From: Mytilus galloprovincialis
Taxonomy: Eukaryota; Mollusca; Bivalvia; Mytilida; Mytilidae
Assembly: GCF_965363235.1 (NCBI RefSeq)
Contig: NC_134839.1
Location: forward strand, 61,905,560 to 61,969,559
Direction: 5' to 3'
Length of the DNA: 64,000 nt
The notes beneath the pieces were generated by a model. The model made no database searches and was not told the origin of the DNA. It saw only the letters and a list, made by a program, of their open reading frames with translations. The position numbers were made by a program, and so were the translations under genes. Positions 24,590 through 36,199 of the stretch are shown here, one piece after another (within the stretch, counting starts at the first letter, position 1; the number at the start of each line of letters is the position of its first letter).

Positions 24590-25045
24590 GTCATGACCAC
24601 GGAGAGGGCATTTAGTTTTACCCCTGTCCTTCTGCACGTGCATACGTCTGTACGTCAGTACGTCCCAAAGTTGGTTTCATTTCTCTCACTTTGAATTATT
24701 TTGTCTCACCCAAATGTTATGAAACTTATACACAATGCGTATTACCACAAAATACAGTTCAAATTTGAGTTTTGGTGGTGACACTTTTACTGTCTAGAGT
24801 TGTGCCCCTATATAAATTGAAAAATTGCTGAATATTTGTATTCCTTTATCTTATTATAGTTTGCCTCAACCAAATGTTATGAAACTTATACACAGTAATT
24901 ATTACCACAAAACTAGGATCAAGTACGTCAAATTTGGGTAGCATGACTAGCATCACTTATACCGTTCTTCAGTTATGTCTCTTTATAACGTTATATGAAA
25001 TGCAAGCGGGGCATCATATTTGTACCAGGGACACATTCCCTATTT
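24590..25045. repeat. Repeat element with internal direct repeat
   Basis: Two ~155-bp-spaced copies share CCAAATGTTATGAAACTTAT, ACACA and ATTACCACAAAA (starting ~24712 and ~24867). It is non-coding. The outer limits are estimated from the GTCATGACCAC-rich start and the CAGGGACACATTCCC end. Confidence 0.45.
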
Positions 25046-25309
25046 ATCTTTCGTGTTGTTTTTTTATAAAGTCGAGAGAAGAATTTTAACCAAAGTTTTC
25101 ATCGAAAACCAGTACAGATAATTGTTATATTTTTAAACAGTCCAAATGAAAGTATTATTTATTCAAGTTGTATAAAATTATTCGATACAAATTGTATCTA
25201 TCCGCAATATATCTCATTTATTCAACAGCTATCGATCAACCTTACACTTATTAAATACTACAATAGAAAAACAAAGGATATAGCCTTTTTTCAATGACGC
25301 AAACCCCTT

Positions 25310-26295
25310 TTTATACGACCGCAAAAAAAATTTTTTTTTGGATCGTATAATGGTATGGTGTTGTCGTCTGCGTCGTCTGCGTCGTCGGCGTCGTCGTCGT
25401 CCGAAGACACATTGGTTTCCGGACAATAACTTTAGTTTAATTTAAAACATCTTTATGCTTTTTTTTAGATGGTTCAATACCACTAAAGGAAGCCTGGGAT
25501 TAATTTTGGGGATGAATGCCCCAACCGTTTAGGAATTAGGGGCCCAAAAGGAGCCCAAAACAAGCATTTTTCTAGTTTCAGGATAATAATTTGTGTATAG
25601 ATACTTCTATTGCTCTGAAATTGTACCACAATGTTAAATACCACAAGTAGAAGATTGGGATTCTTTTAATGGGTTATGGGGCAAAAAATTTAGGAATTAA
25701 GGAGCAAAAAGGGGCCCAAAACCAGTATTTTTCTAGATTCCAGACAATAACTAGTGTGTAAGGGTATGGATCTCTCTGAAATTGTACCACAATGTGCCGT
25801 ATAACAAAGGGAAGAATGGGATTGTGAGTTTGGGGTTAATAGCCCCAGACATGTAGGTGTTAGGGGCCAAAAAGGGGCCAAAAAGAAGCATTTTTCTAGT
25901 TTCAGACAATAACTTGTGTTTAAGTGTATGGATCTCGCTGAAATTGCACTACAAGGTTCCATACTACAAAGGAAAGGCTGGCACTCAGTTTTGAGGTTAT
26001 TGCTCCAAAGGGGGGTTTCAATAAGTTGGGGGGGTTACAATTTTTTAAGGGGATGCATATATTTTTTTCTCTTCAAATTTAAAATTTTTGAAAAGTTTTA
26101 AAGATGAAATCTTCAATTTCACACTGACAGTAACGAGCAATAGATTTGCAAAGATTTTTACCACATTTATTTTGTGTCAGAAACCTTTATTAGGTCAAAA
26201 ATTTGACCACAATCCAAAATCAGACAGTATCAATCTTGAATGTTGTGTCCATACTTGCCAAACTGTTCAGGGTTCGACCTCTGCGGTCGTATAAA
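25310..26295. mobile_element. ~1 kb non-autonomous element with inverted ends
   Basis: Inverted termini TTTATACGACCGCA (25310-25323) and TGCGGTCGTATAAA (26282-26295). The interior has a GTC-rich microsatellite tract (25370-25400) and three related blocks with GGGGCCAAAA and a TCTAGTTTCAG-ACAATAACT motif at ~25560, ~25735 and ~25890. Open stretches on either strand reflect the low-complexity DNA and show no domain. Confidence 0.65.
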
Positions 26296-28423
26296 GCTGC
26301 GACATGCGGAGCATCTGGTTAACTCTTTCATTTTTTTTTCTCGATAACTCAAGATTTGAACTTATAATGAAAACTCAATGAACTACTTATATTTTGTTTT
26401 AGAAAACATGTTGTATTAGGGCATTTTGAACAACTTTATCAACAGGGCAAACAAGATCACACAGTCACGTCCAATTTTATGTAAATTATCATTGAATTCA
26501 TAATCACATGTTTGGAGACTGCCTAGAACCTTTATCTATTTCAATTCTCTCGTTTTGAACCTCTCTTCCGGTATCCACAGAAAGTATCAAATTGATTAAC
26601 TGTAAAATACGGTTGAAATATTTGACACTGGGCGTACGAAATCAGCAAGACTTTTTAAAGTTTTGTAGGCTAAAATTAGATGGAAATGTGTACTGCTATC
26701 CGCGAGCCATGATACTTTAGGGTGTTTTGAGTTAACAGTACTTCAATACATTGATTATATATAGACATGTAAATATAATGTGTATAATGACTCCTTCACA
26801 GTACATAAACATTTAATACATTTGTAACTCAAATAATCAATTACGTAATATGTTTTAAAAAAATATAACACAATGAATCGATAAGATAGGATATTTATAG
26901 TATTTGATTTTCTGAAATTTGGTGTACGACCTTCAACATGTATATACATTCATACTTATATCGTTCGGATCTTTCTTATCTGTTTTAAAGTTTTGGTCAG
27001 ACTTCAATGTTAACCGTTGAACCAGAGTATGGTCATTGGTAAGTAAATAATGCAAAATGGTGTTATTGAAATAGTAACATTTAACTTATAATTTTATAAA
27101 GAATATATATGAACAGAAAGACTTTATAGAGGATTCTTTTCTAAGTGAACAGGGTGCCGGACGACTGTTTTGGTACAACAAGTAATTTTTATTTTCGGAA
27201 CAAAGCTTTAAATTGTAATGCTTTAACAAAAATCAATGCAACTGCTTTCGTTACTATTGATATTTGTAATAAAAACTGACATATAATGACTGAAGGTGGA
27301 ACCCCTTTTAAGTAATGTGTTTTAACATGCACTAAGAACCAATACATAAATTCTGCTGACTTACTTTCATTTTGATTATCAGAAATATTTATGAATATGC
27401 ATAATGTTTTCTTGTACACTTAAGGCTACATAAAGTATTTGCGTTCATTCAATATTCAATAATTATAAATTGAAAAAAATCGAATGTTTACTTCAAATGT
27501 GTGTTAAGTAATTTTGTTTCTAATCGTTTTGAAAAGGCGGGCGATTTCACCTCAAGAAAAGATATTCATATATGTTAAAAACTAGTCATATGTAATTCTA
27601 CTTATAATGTCTTGTTATTTGCTTTTTTATATTTTCCCTTTTGTAATTTCCCTTTTTATAATTCTTACCCAAATATGATAAGAAATATCCACAAGACATC
27701 TAGAGGACAATAAACAACTACAATCACAAACATAAAAAAAAAAGATTTATGGTATGCTTGTCGATCTGACAACACTCCACCAGATACCTAATGGCGTAGA
27801 CGGTTAGCGATCATAGGTCATCGTACGGCTTTCAGTATTGAGCAACACCCATTATGCATAGCAAGCTATGAAATTTTCCGAAATGACGAGTGTTAAACAG
27901 TTAAAACGGGAACACTGAAGGTTTCATTTATGTACAAAACAACAAACGCAAAACAGATATGAACTGCATAAAATTGTAGTCGCTATAATCTCACAGGTTC
28001 AATATAGGTGTACTGCCCATTGAGATGAATACAGTTATGTATGCTAACTGCAAGAGTGGTTTGGGTGTGAAATGTTAGTTATGTCTACCTTTATCTCCAT
28101 GGCATAGAAATGACATTTTGATGAACATACAAAGTCACATTCAGGAGGATGCTTTCATTAATAAAGGCAACAGTAGTATACTGCTGTTCAAAAGTCATAA
28201 TTCGATTTAGTAAAAACAAAACTGGGTGTAACAATCTAAACCCAAGGGAATACACCAACTGTAAGAGGAAATTAACGACACTTCTATCAGATGCAAAGTA
28301 GATGAGAAAGTGCAGTTATGCATTCTTATTACTGGTAAACTTTCCAAAAGGTATACACGTAGGTAACTGTTGCTAAGTGGAAATTTTTAGTCTTTTCCCA
28401 GCATGCCAACGAATGCCAGTAGC
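26296..28423. other. Intergenic, no gene seen
   Basis: AT-rich. A dispersed repeat lies at ~27735-27880 (related to ~11150-11300 and 32565-32670) and another at ~28160-28300 (the inverse of a family also at 37500-37850 and 50795-51025). Confidence 0.5.
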
Positions 28424-29990
28424 AAAAAAAGAGGGACGAAAGATACCAGAGGGATAGTCAAACTTATAAATCGAAAATAATCTGACAACACCATGGCTAA
28501 AAATGAAAAGGACAAACAGAAAAACAACAGTTCACATGACACAACATAGAAAACTAAAGAATAAGCAACACGACCCCCACTACCAACTAGGGGTAATATC
28601 AGGTACTCTGGAAGGGTGAGCAGATCCTGCTCCACATGTGGCACCCGTCGTGTTGCTTATGAGAAATCCGGTAAATAGTCTAATTCGTAGGCCACATTTA
28701 TGAAAAGGAAGGGTATTGTAGTTACGACCTAAGGAACATATCCGATATCATTTGTGAAACGGTTATTCCATAACGGTCAACCAACTCGTGATGGCGTCCT
28801 TAAAATTTACGAAGAGATGATTTCAACTTCACCATTTGGAACTCTTAATTTAATAGCTTCCTTGTGAGCAACAACCCTCTATCAAGAAAATCATGATAGG
28901 AAATGCAAGCACGGGACTATCGGTTTAATTGGGAGATATATACCCCGTATGCAGGTGCTGCTGGAATGTTGCTACTTAGAAATAAAAACTTCACAATTGG
29001 AAAGCTGAAATCATCTCTTTTGTCATAAAGTTTTGTTTTCAAATGACCCTCATTGTCAATTTCTAGATGTAAGTCAAGATATGAGGCCGACTTAACTGTA
29101 TCTGTTGTACCCTTTATCTCTAGTTCAATGGGATAGATGCGTGCGACATACTCACAAAATTTTGAATTATTTAGTGAAAGAACATCTTCTATATAGGGGG
29201 AAGTAGAGTTAAAGGATATTGTTAACTTCTTATCTTTCTTCCTAAGAAGTTCCTGTATGAAGTCGGCCTCATAATAATAAAGAAACAAGTCGGCAAGAAG
29301 AGGGTCACAATTCGTTCCCATTGGAATGCCGATAGCCTGTTGAAAAAATGTCCTCCAAACGTAACAAATATGTTGTCAATTAAAAAATCAAGCTTTTTCA
29401 TCATGTCAGTTTCAGAAATTTTTTTGTTTAAATCAGAGTGATCCTTTACAAAGTAGGATTTATCCCTTCCTAAGACAAGATACTTGTATCTTCGTTGGCC
29501 ATTCTTTTTTATGAAACAAAGCAATACCAACTCTTTCAATGTGTCTTTTAGTTTGGAATGTGGAATACTTGTATAAAGTGAAGAAAAGTCAAATGTTGTA
29601 AAACTATTACAAGATGAAAGAGAATTAGACTGTTTTTACTCTAAAAGATCTTTGGAATTGTTAAGTATTCACATCTGATTCACGCCACCTCTAGAATAGG
29701 CAGTTTCACAATAACGTTGAAGTCCGTCTTTGATTGCTGATAAAATAGATGTTAATAATTTAGAAAGAGGTTTCGTGGAGCACATGGAAGACCCAGCAAT
29801 ATACCGTTGTTTGTAAGGACATATGCCGTTTAGGTGCCCAATACAGTGATGGAAAATACAGTTCATCATCTTTGGTGGAAATTCCAAAGGAACATAGAAA
29901 ATCATTTGATAATTTCACCATGGTCCACCTGTTTTGTTGAATCTGCACCCCTGAAAAGTCAATAGTCAGCAATCAACTTGTCGAATGTAT
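28424..29990 (-). mobile_element. Penelope-like element: RT fragment plus 3' tail, inactive
   Basis: Read on the minus strand from ~29972 it gives LYWAPKRHM, then the RT motif FSSLYTSIPHSK near 29560, KNGQRRYKYLVLGRDKSYF, GTNCDPLLADLFLYYYEADF (29321-29240) and SYLDLHLEID. A ~500-bp non-coding tail ends at ~28424. The LYTxIP motif and the overall order fit Penelope-like reverse transcriptases. The catalytic motif reads YIEDVLS, where active relatives have YxDD, and several frameshifts are present (breaks near 29320-29340 and 29660-29680). It is 5'-truncated and ends ~150 bp before the gene C start codon, so it lies where gene C's promoter or leader would be expected. Confidence 0.75.
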
Positions 29991-30137
29991 TTACGCATAT
30001 ATGTTTATATGTTTATTACATCACATTTAAAGATTATTGATTTGTTAAAAGTTAAATACAATTATTTAGGAGAATAAAGAAAAAGAAGAAAGAGTGAAGG
30101 CTGTCCTCTTCCTTGTAATCTTTTTTCATCAATAAAT

Positions 30138-32217
30138 ATGACTGAAGAGGAAATTACGCCTGGATTGATAGGACTGAACTTAAATATTATCCATGCTTTA
30201 GATATGCATATGATTGAGGATGCAAAGCATAATATCTACAAGTTGATTGAAAAAGAACATCCCACTCTTATGAATGTTCACAAAAACATGGTTGCATTAT
30301 TCAAAATGAAAATTCCAAGAGAAAGACGAGAGGCTAGACTTGAGTTAGAACAAATAGTAGAAGAATTCCCCGATCATCTTAATGCTTTGGCAGATTTAGA
30401 GCACATCTATAGAGAATTACACAGAATTACAGACGCCGAAAATTGTCGTAAAACTATTGACCGCAATCTAAATGGAAAAACGCAGAATACTCTCCAAAAT
30501 AAGAGAATATGTTTGCTTGAGCAAGGGTATGCAATATTGATTGAGCGAACGCTGATCAATGAAAGCACAATTGAACTGAGAATTACGGACTTGCATAAGA
30601 TGCTTGATACTGAGTACGAAAGAAGCGAAGGTAAGAGGAGAGAATGTTTAGAACGCAGTCTTCACCATCAAATGCAAGTTTTACGCAATGTACAAAACGC
30701 AAATGAAGATGAGAAAGTAGATGGTCATATACTCCGGAAGGGTTCTAGTCTTCAAAAATTTCAAATGGCAGATGAATTATCCACAAATCCCTTACCCCAC
30801 GTAGTTTGGATTTTTTACTTTGCAAAAGCATTAAATCAATATTATGACTCTTTAGAATATATTTCCAAATTAACAGATGGTATGAAAGATGAGATGAGAG
30901 CAGTGACATTAAAGGCCATTGACAAATTTTGGTTCATAACTCAACAACCTGTCAATGAAGACATGGACACATTTGTAGCAAGATCTTATGCATACATAGG
31001 ACAAATATTAATGAAACGAAAGAGTCTCATTGATTCATATTCTACTATTCCTGAATTGCTGAAAATTCCAGAACTCCAGAAGATATTGAACGATCCTCTT
31101 CAAGCCTCCAAAATAGCATATGAACTTATGCCTGATGATGTAACAGTACTTAATAGATATGGCAGAACCCTATGGAACTGTGTACTCCAAACGGACAGCA
31201 TGGAAAATAAACTTCTACAACTTTATAAATCTGAGGAAATTCTTTCTGTATCTATCGACAAAGATGCACAAAGAAACTGGTTTGCCTATTCTTCAAGAAT
31301 GATTGTGAGAAAAGATATTGCTAGCTTTGAAAAAGAAGATAAAATTGTCGAAGAATACTTAAAGAAAGCAAAATCAGATGGACATGCCTGCTTCAAATCG
31401 AAAACCACACGAAAAGATATGACTGTACTGGCAGAAGTGTGTCAGAAACTAGCAAAGTTTCCCAATACAAACGAGTGTGGCCCTGAGTTTGTACGCGATC
31501 CTGACTATTTACACCAATCGTTAGACTATCTGTTTTATTCTACATACTTAGGCGATCCTCCAGAATATCACTGGACTCAAAGAACAGCCTCATGTCTTTT
31601 TGATCTTGGCGAGTATGACCAAGCTATTGAATGGCAGAGAAAAGCCTGGTTTCTCTCCAAAATAACTTTTTCGTACGCTTTTGATACGTTGTGTATATAT
31701 ATGCTTACCATTTTTGAGAGAAAAACTTTATCGGGGAAACTTGATCATCCCATTTTCAGAGAATTTTTATATATTTTGATATATGGTGAAAATAAGTACA
31801 AGGATATAACAAGAAATCTTGAAGGATTGTACAAAAACAGGAAAACAGAAATGCTTCAGTTTTTAAAAGAAGTTATGAAACTTGACCCAATTAGGACAGA
31901 CGAGAAAAGAATACTTGAAAAATGTTTGGACGTTTTCATTACATTATCGAATAATCAAAGTAATCTCAGTCATGAATTTATGCAGCTGAAGTCTAAACTC
32001 CAAGAAATTGTTCCTGAAAAAGAAATGGAGTATGTATTGTCCGAAATATTTAAGAACCCATCTGTAAAGCCACTTGAGACTGGATCGAAAGCCTTATCAA
32101 CGTCTTTCAAGTATGATTTCTTTGTATCTCATAGCCATTTAGATGGTAGTTGGGTTGACAACATTCTTCTCCGACATTTAGAGAGCAAGTTTGATGAGGG
32201 CGACGTTGCTTTTAGAG
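30138..32217 (+). CDS. Gene C, TPR exon of TPR-TIR protein
   Basis: The start ATG at 30138 (MTEEEITPGL) corresponds to the N-terminus of B and E (xxPGLIxLNLNIMxALDMH). The frame is open for 693 codons plus one base to the donor AGAG|GTATTT at 32217/32218. A helical repeat unit lies around residues 50-103 (ALADLEHIYRELHRITDAE), more at ~328-352 (AYELMPDDVTVLNRYGRTLW) and ~470-510 (ASCLFDLGEYDQAIEWQRKA). These fit TPR-type helix pairs, known for protein or ligand binding. TIR box 1 (YDFFVSHSHLDGSWV) starts near residue 660. No signal peptide or membrane segment is seen, so a cytosolic protein is expected. It is the most divergent paralogue in the window, with a shorter linker after DSLEYI, and the only one complete here. 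Joined to the exon at 33220 the protein is ~799 aa. Confidence 0.93.
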
Positions 32218-32564
32218 GTATTTCTTTTTGTATATCATTCAAAATACGTATCCTTTCGCGTCAGTTTTAATACAGATTAGTAGAAAGACCATTTACAAGC
32301 GAATCTTGCTGAATGCAAAATTTTACATATCGTAGAATTTTAATATACATCATTTTTATTACTAGTAGTAGAAATAATAGTTTAACGGCCAATTCAAAAT
32401 TGTATTTCTTCGTCACACTGATGTTTCAAATATGTCAACTCATATAATCCGATGTGTTTGTGGATGGGAGTGGCAATGGGCGTAGGGTGTGTTAATGCGC
32501 TTGAAAAATTATGCATATCTTATACATATCAAATGCATTTTGGTCTATTGAATAATTAGATATA

Positions 32565-32670
32565 AGAATATTTGGTATGAGTGCCAATGATACAACTCTC
32601 CATCCATGTCATAATTTGTAAAAGTAAATCGTTATAGGTCAAAGAACGGTCTTCAATACGGAGCTTAAGT
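32565..32670. repeat. Dispersed repeat fragment in gene C intron
   Basis: It contains GAGTGCCAATGATACAACTC and TTATAGGTCAAAGAACGGTC, a layout also seen in decayed form at ~27735-27880. I know this as a high-copy mussel repeat layout, from memory only. Confidence 0.5.
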
Positions 32671-32690
32671 ATATATGTGCTTATAATTAT

Positions 32691-32789
32691 AGATTATCGT
32701 TGATCATCTCAACGGGACTGATTTTCTTGCTTGAGCCGGTACAGCGATAGAAAGAAAACGATCGATTTGAGATGACCAATGATAATCTG
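32691..32789. repeat. Palindromic fold-back element in gene C intron
   Basis: Arms AGATTATCGTTGATCATCTCAA and TTGAGATGACCAATGATAATCT are inverse copies separated by ~55 bp. Confidence 0.72.
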
Positions 32790-32891
32790 TATATCGCTTT
32801 TTTACCTATGGCGACGGTGTTAATTGCATTGACAACAGCATGTGCGCCCTTAGTTTATATTGACAAATATAAGTTTCAGTCTACTGTGCTG

Positions 32892-32990
32892 AGAATAAAC
32901 TGATCATAGTTACCAGGACTAAATTTAGTATATACGCCAGACGCGCGTTTTGTCTACAAAAGACTCATCAGTGACGCTCGAGAAAGGAAA
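32892..32990 (-). mobile_element. Retrozyme-like repeat with disabled hammerhead, gene C intron
   Basis: Minus-strand copy with CTGATGA, stem II and the CGCGCGTCTGGCG block (core ~32934-32979), but the second core box reads AAAA where GAAA is required. Loss of that G is expected to abolish cleavage. Confidence 0.62.
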
Positions 32991-33219
32991 TTATCAGTTA
33001 GTAAGATCAAAGGAAAATTTTGTAAAAATTCGATAATAATTGTGATATTAACTCCTAGCTTTGAATACCATTTTGGTTAATTCGATTGGTACAAATGATG
33101 ACTATAAGAGTCAGGTAAACTACTCTCGTGATATATTTTCTAGTAAATCGGGGGAATTGGCAATTAACTAAACCTTTTTTGTTATGTAAAAAACTAAAAC
33201 AGTATTTTATGAATTTCAG

Positions 33220-33539
33220 GTTGCATTGCTGATAGGGATTTTACACCTGGCATTTCTGTCCTAAACAATATTTTAGAGGCCATTCGTGAAAGTAATAAGG
33301 TGATTCTCATAATATCTAAAAGTTTTGTGTCCAGTAACTGGTGCCAGTATGAAGCAGATCAAGCAGTCATTCGATCTCTGAAATCTAAAGCTGACAACTG
33401 CGTTATTCCAGTTCTCTTAGAAGATTGCGACATACCAGATAAAATTGCACATTTGAATTATGTAAATTTATCAACAAAGACCGATTTCAGACGAGAAGTT
33501 GGACGATTGAAATTGGCCCTACTGCCAGACGACAAATAG
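33220..33539 (+). CDS. Gene C, TIR exon
   Basis: It begins after the GAATTTCAG acceptor, joins in phase 1 and ends at TAG 33537-33539 (105 full codons). It carries box 2 (CIADRDFTPGIS), VILIISKSFVSSNWCQYEADQAV, the loop VIPVLLEDCDIPDKI and a C-terminal helix ending LLPDDK. The box and WCxxE features match gene B, but overall sequence differs clearly from the A/B/D group. It completes the TIR domain begun in the upstream exon. Confidence 0.93.
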
Positions 33540-33599
33540 ATTACATTTACATGTTTAGTAGATCTGTTTGATTTGGAAAAAAGTTATGAGTGTTTTTAA

Positions 33600-33750
33600 A
33601 ATACTTACTCCTCCGGGTGCGGGAATTTCTCGCTACATTGAAGACCTGTTGGTGATCTTCTGCTGTTGTTTTTTTTTTTTTCAATGGTCGGGTTGTTGTC
33701 TCTTTGGCACATTCCCCATTTCCATTCTCAATTTTATTACTAAATTATAA
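33600..33750 (+). repeat. Retroelement 3'-end fragment
   Basis: It matches the last ~130 bp of the repeat nested in the LINE (59490-59612): shared CTCCGGGTGCGGGAATTTCT and TTGTCTCTTTG. It lies directly after gene C's stop and may form part of its 3' UTR. Confidence 0.65.
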
Positions 33751-33817
33751 TGTTTTTCTTACAAATTATGCTAGTTATAGATATAAATAATACAATAGGT
33801 AGGTTCTTCTAAATAGG

Positions 33818-34360
33818 GATCGACCGGGATCAAAGTCACGATATTCCCGTTCTTGCATTTCCTATCATGATTGTTGCTCACAAGGAAAAAGTAAAATCAC
33901 AAAAATACTGAAGCTATTAAATCAAGAGTTCCAAATGGTGAAGTTGAAATCATCTCTTCGTAAATTTTACGGACGCCATCACGAGTTGGTTTGTCCTTTA
34001 TAGAATAACCGTTTCACAAATGATATCGGATATGTTCCTTAAGTCGTAACTACAATCCCCTTCCCTTTCATAAATGTGACCTACCGAATTAGACTATTTA
34101 CCGGATTTGTTATCTCATAAGCAACACGACGGGTGTTACATGTGAAGCAGGATCTGCTTACCCTTCCGGAGCACCCGAGAACACCCCTAGTTTTTGATGG
34201 GGTTCGTGTTGTTTATTCTTTAGTTTTCTATGTTGTGGTATGTGTACTATTGTTTGTCTGTTTGTCCTTTTCATTTTAGCAGTGTCGTTGTCAGTTTATT
34301 TTCGGTTTATGAGTTTGACTGTCCCTCTGGTATCTTTCGTCCCTCTTTTATGTACAATCA
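33818..34360 (+). mobile_element. PLE 3' tail with an inner 25-bp micro-insertion
   Basis: Plus-strand copy of the PLE end, beginning in the last RT codons and ending at the shared CTTTCGTCCCTCTTTTA. At ~33895-33919 a 25-bp piece (terminal AAAGTAAAATCACAAAAATA of the repeat at 5255 and 53050) interrupts the tail between CACAAGGAA and GCTATT, which are adjacent in other copies. Confidence 0.72.
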
Positions 34361-36039
34361 AAACCCTGGTTTTAAATTTTTCAAATAAAGTCGCAAAAAT
34401 AAAGGGAAAACCCAAGTTTAAATTCGCAGCAGATTTGAGACAATCACAAGTCAGGAATGTGTAGCATTCAGCATGTGTTTTTGTAATACAAATTATGTGC
34501 TTTTTAAATATAAATTATGACTTGGATAGAGTGTTGTCTCATAAGGCACTCATTCCTCTTATATCTAAATCAGGCATGGGGTAATGCAGATTTGTAATTG
34601 TAATGCATGATAATGAATTATATCTGTTGTCAAGTAATTGCATGTAATGTGTGATGCAGCATTTTTTGCATTTCTTGTAATTGTAATTTAATGTATTACT
34701 GTTTTCAACTACATGTTGTTGGAGATTTCTTGATTAACTAAGAAAATAATCATTTGAATATAATTCTTCTATTTTCTTAAAAAAAACGAGTGATATTCGA
34801 AAAGCATCATTGTAAAAGTTTTCCATTGTTCAAATTGTTGTCAAAAGTTAAATGAACATCTTGTCATAATTAAATAACTAACAATTGAACATTGTCATAA
34901 AACACTAATGACTTTGTTTTATATCTAACCTTTTCACCATTTTGACAAAGATCATAAGCTATATGTTTCTGATATAATTAGGAAAGAAATTCTGAGTAAC
35001 TATCTAATTTTTTTTAAACAATAAAAAAACATTGCATGACTTTTTTTTAAATTTAAAAAAGGTAAAGTTAATATTAAGTTAAATATATAATTTAATAATT
35101 TTCGAGAAATTTAAGATAGAAAAGCAAGAAAAAGAAAAAAACATTATCAGGACTCTAAGTCTACTCCTTTACGATTAATTAACTTATAACGATACTCCTT
35201 GTTTGCACTTGACATTTCAAGTTTAAATAGTATTATCACATTATTACATGGCATTTTTCATATCACATGTATTATCAGCCCTAGGTTCAATATCAGCCCA
35301 AGAGCCGCACGGCTCGATGGCTGATATTGACCGAGGGCTGATAATACATGCGATATGAAAAATGACATGTTATGATCTTTCTATCATATGCTTCAACAGT
35401 AGAGAAAAATAACAGATTCATATATTGATCCTTTTACGTGGTTCCCGAAGTTTAAAGAGTAAAAAAGTTCACGGCCGTCGGGCCCAAAATTTGATACATT
35501 AAATATGAAACCTTTTTATCATATGCCTCAGAGAGAGAGAAAAAAAAACATTTTAATATGGACGAATCGGCAAAAAAATAATTCAACAATATACCTAATG
35601 ATCATTGTTTGGAAAAGTCAACTTTTTAAAGAAACTTTCTAAATTATGTTTCAGAAAAACTTAAAAAATGCACATATTAAATAATTTGTTTGTTTTTTTT
35701 TATTTTTTATTTTTTTATTATTTTAAACAATATACTTTCCAGTATTCGAATAATTGTTTTGTACACTACTTTGTAATGTTTTTCACTGAAAACGTAGCAT
35801 TGAGGTGTATTTTCCGGAATTGGCCGAGTATTACCGGAATGCCATGTGATAACGTTACGGAAAGGCATGTGATAACAATCGAAGCATGTGATAAACTTTT
35901 CATATCAGCCCGCTAAGCACCAATTCGAAAAATATGGAATTTACGTCAATTTAATGCTATTATCATACGGTTAAAGTTATATGTTATTTAGTCTATGTAT
36001 ATGATAAATGGATTTATTGCATAATCTTAAATCTATATA
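34361..36039. other. Intergenic C-D, no gene seen
   Basis: AT-rich and low complexity. The one clear structure is the palindrome at 35243-35373. Short ORFs at 35668-35916 are low-complexity. Confidence 0.55.
35243..35373. repeat. Palindromic fold-back element
   Basis: Arms of ~60 bp (TTTTTCATATCACATGTATT left, its inverse right) close on AGAGCCGCACGGCTC at 35302-35315. The RNA would form a long hairpin with a 3-4-nt loop. Confidence 0.8.
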
Positions 36040-36199
36040 TATATTCTGAGTTCATGCACTTCGTGTTTCAATTTTCTGATAAATTAAATGAACCCTTACA
36101 ATCGCCATTTATCTGTAAAAGGCCTATTAGCGGTGATAGAAGTAATCCAGCAGGTGCATAGATAGCATGTTTGAGTTGTTGACTACTTGAGTTAGACAA
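36031..36199 (+). promoter_or_regulatory. Putative promoter / non-coding first exon of gene D
   Basis: A TATA-like stretch (CTATATATATATTC, 36031-36044) precedes the conserved GTTCATGCACTTCGTG and AATGAACCCTTACAATCGCC segments shared with B and E. A GTAAGT donor follows at 36200. Inferred from conservation and signals only. Confidence 0.47.

Noticed and set aside
25229-25426. Arginine-rich small protein on the minus strand
   Set aside because: The Arg run is the translation of the GTC microsatellite at the end of the 25310-26295 element.
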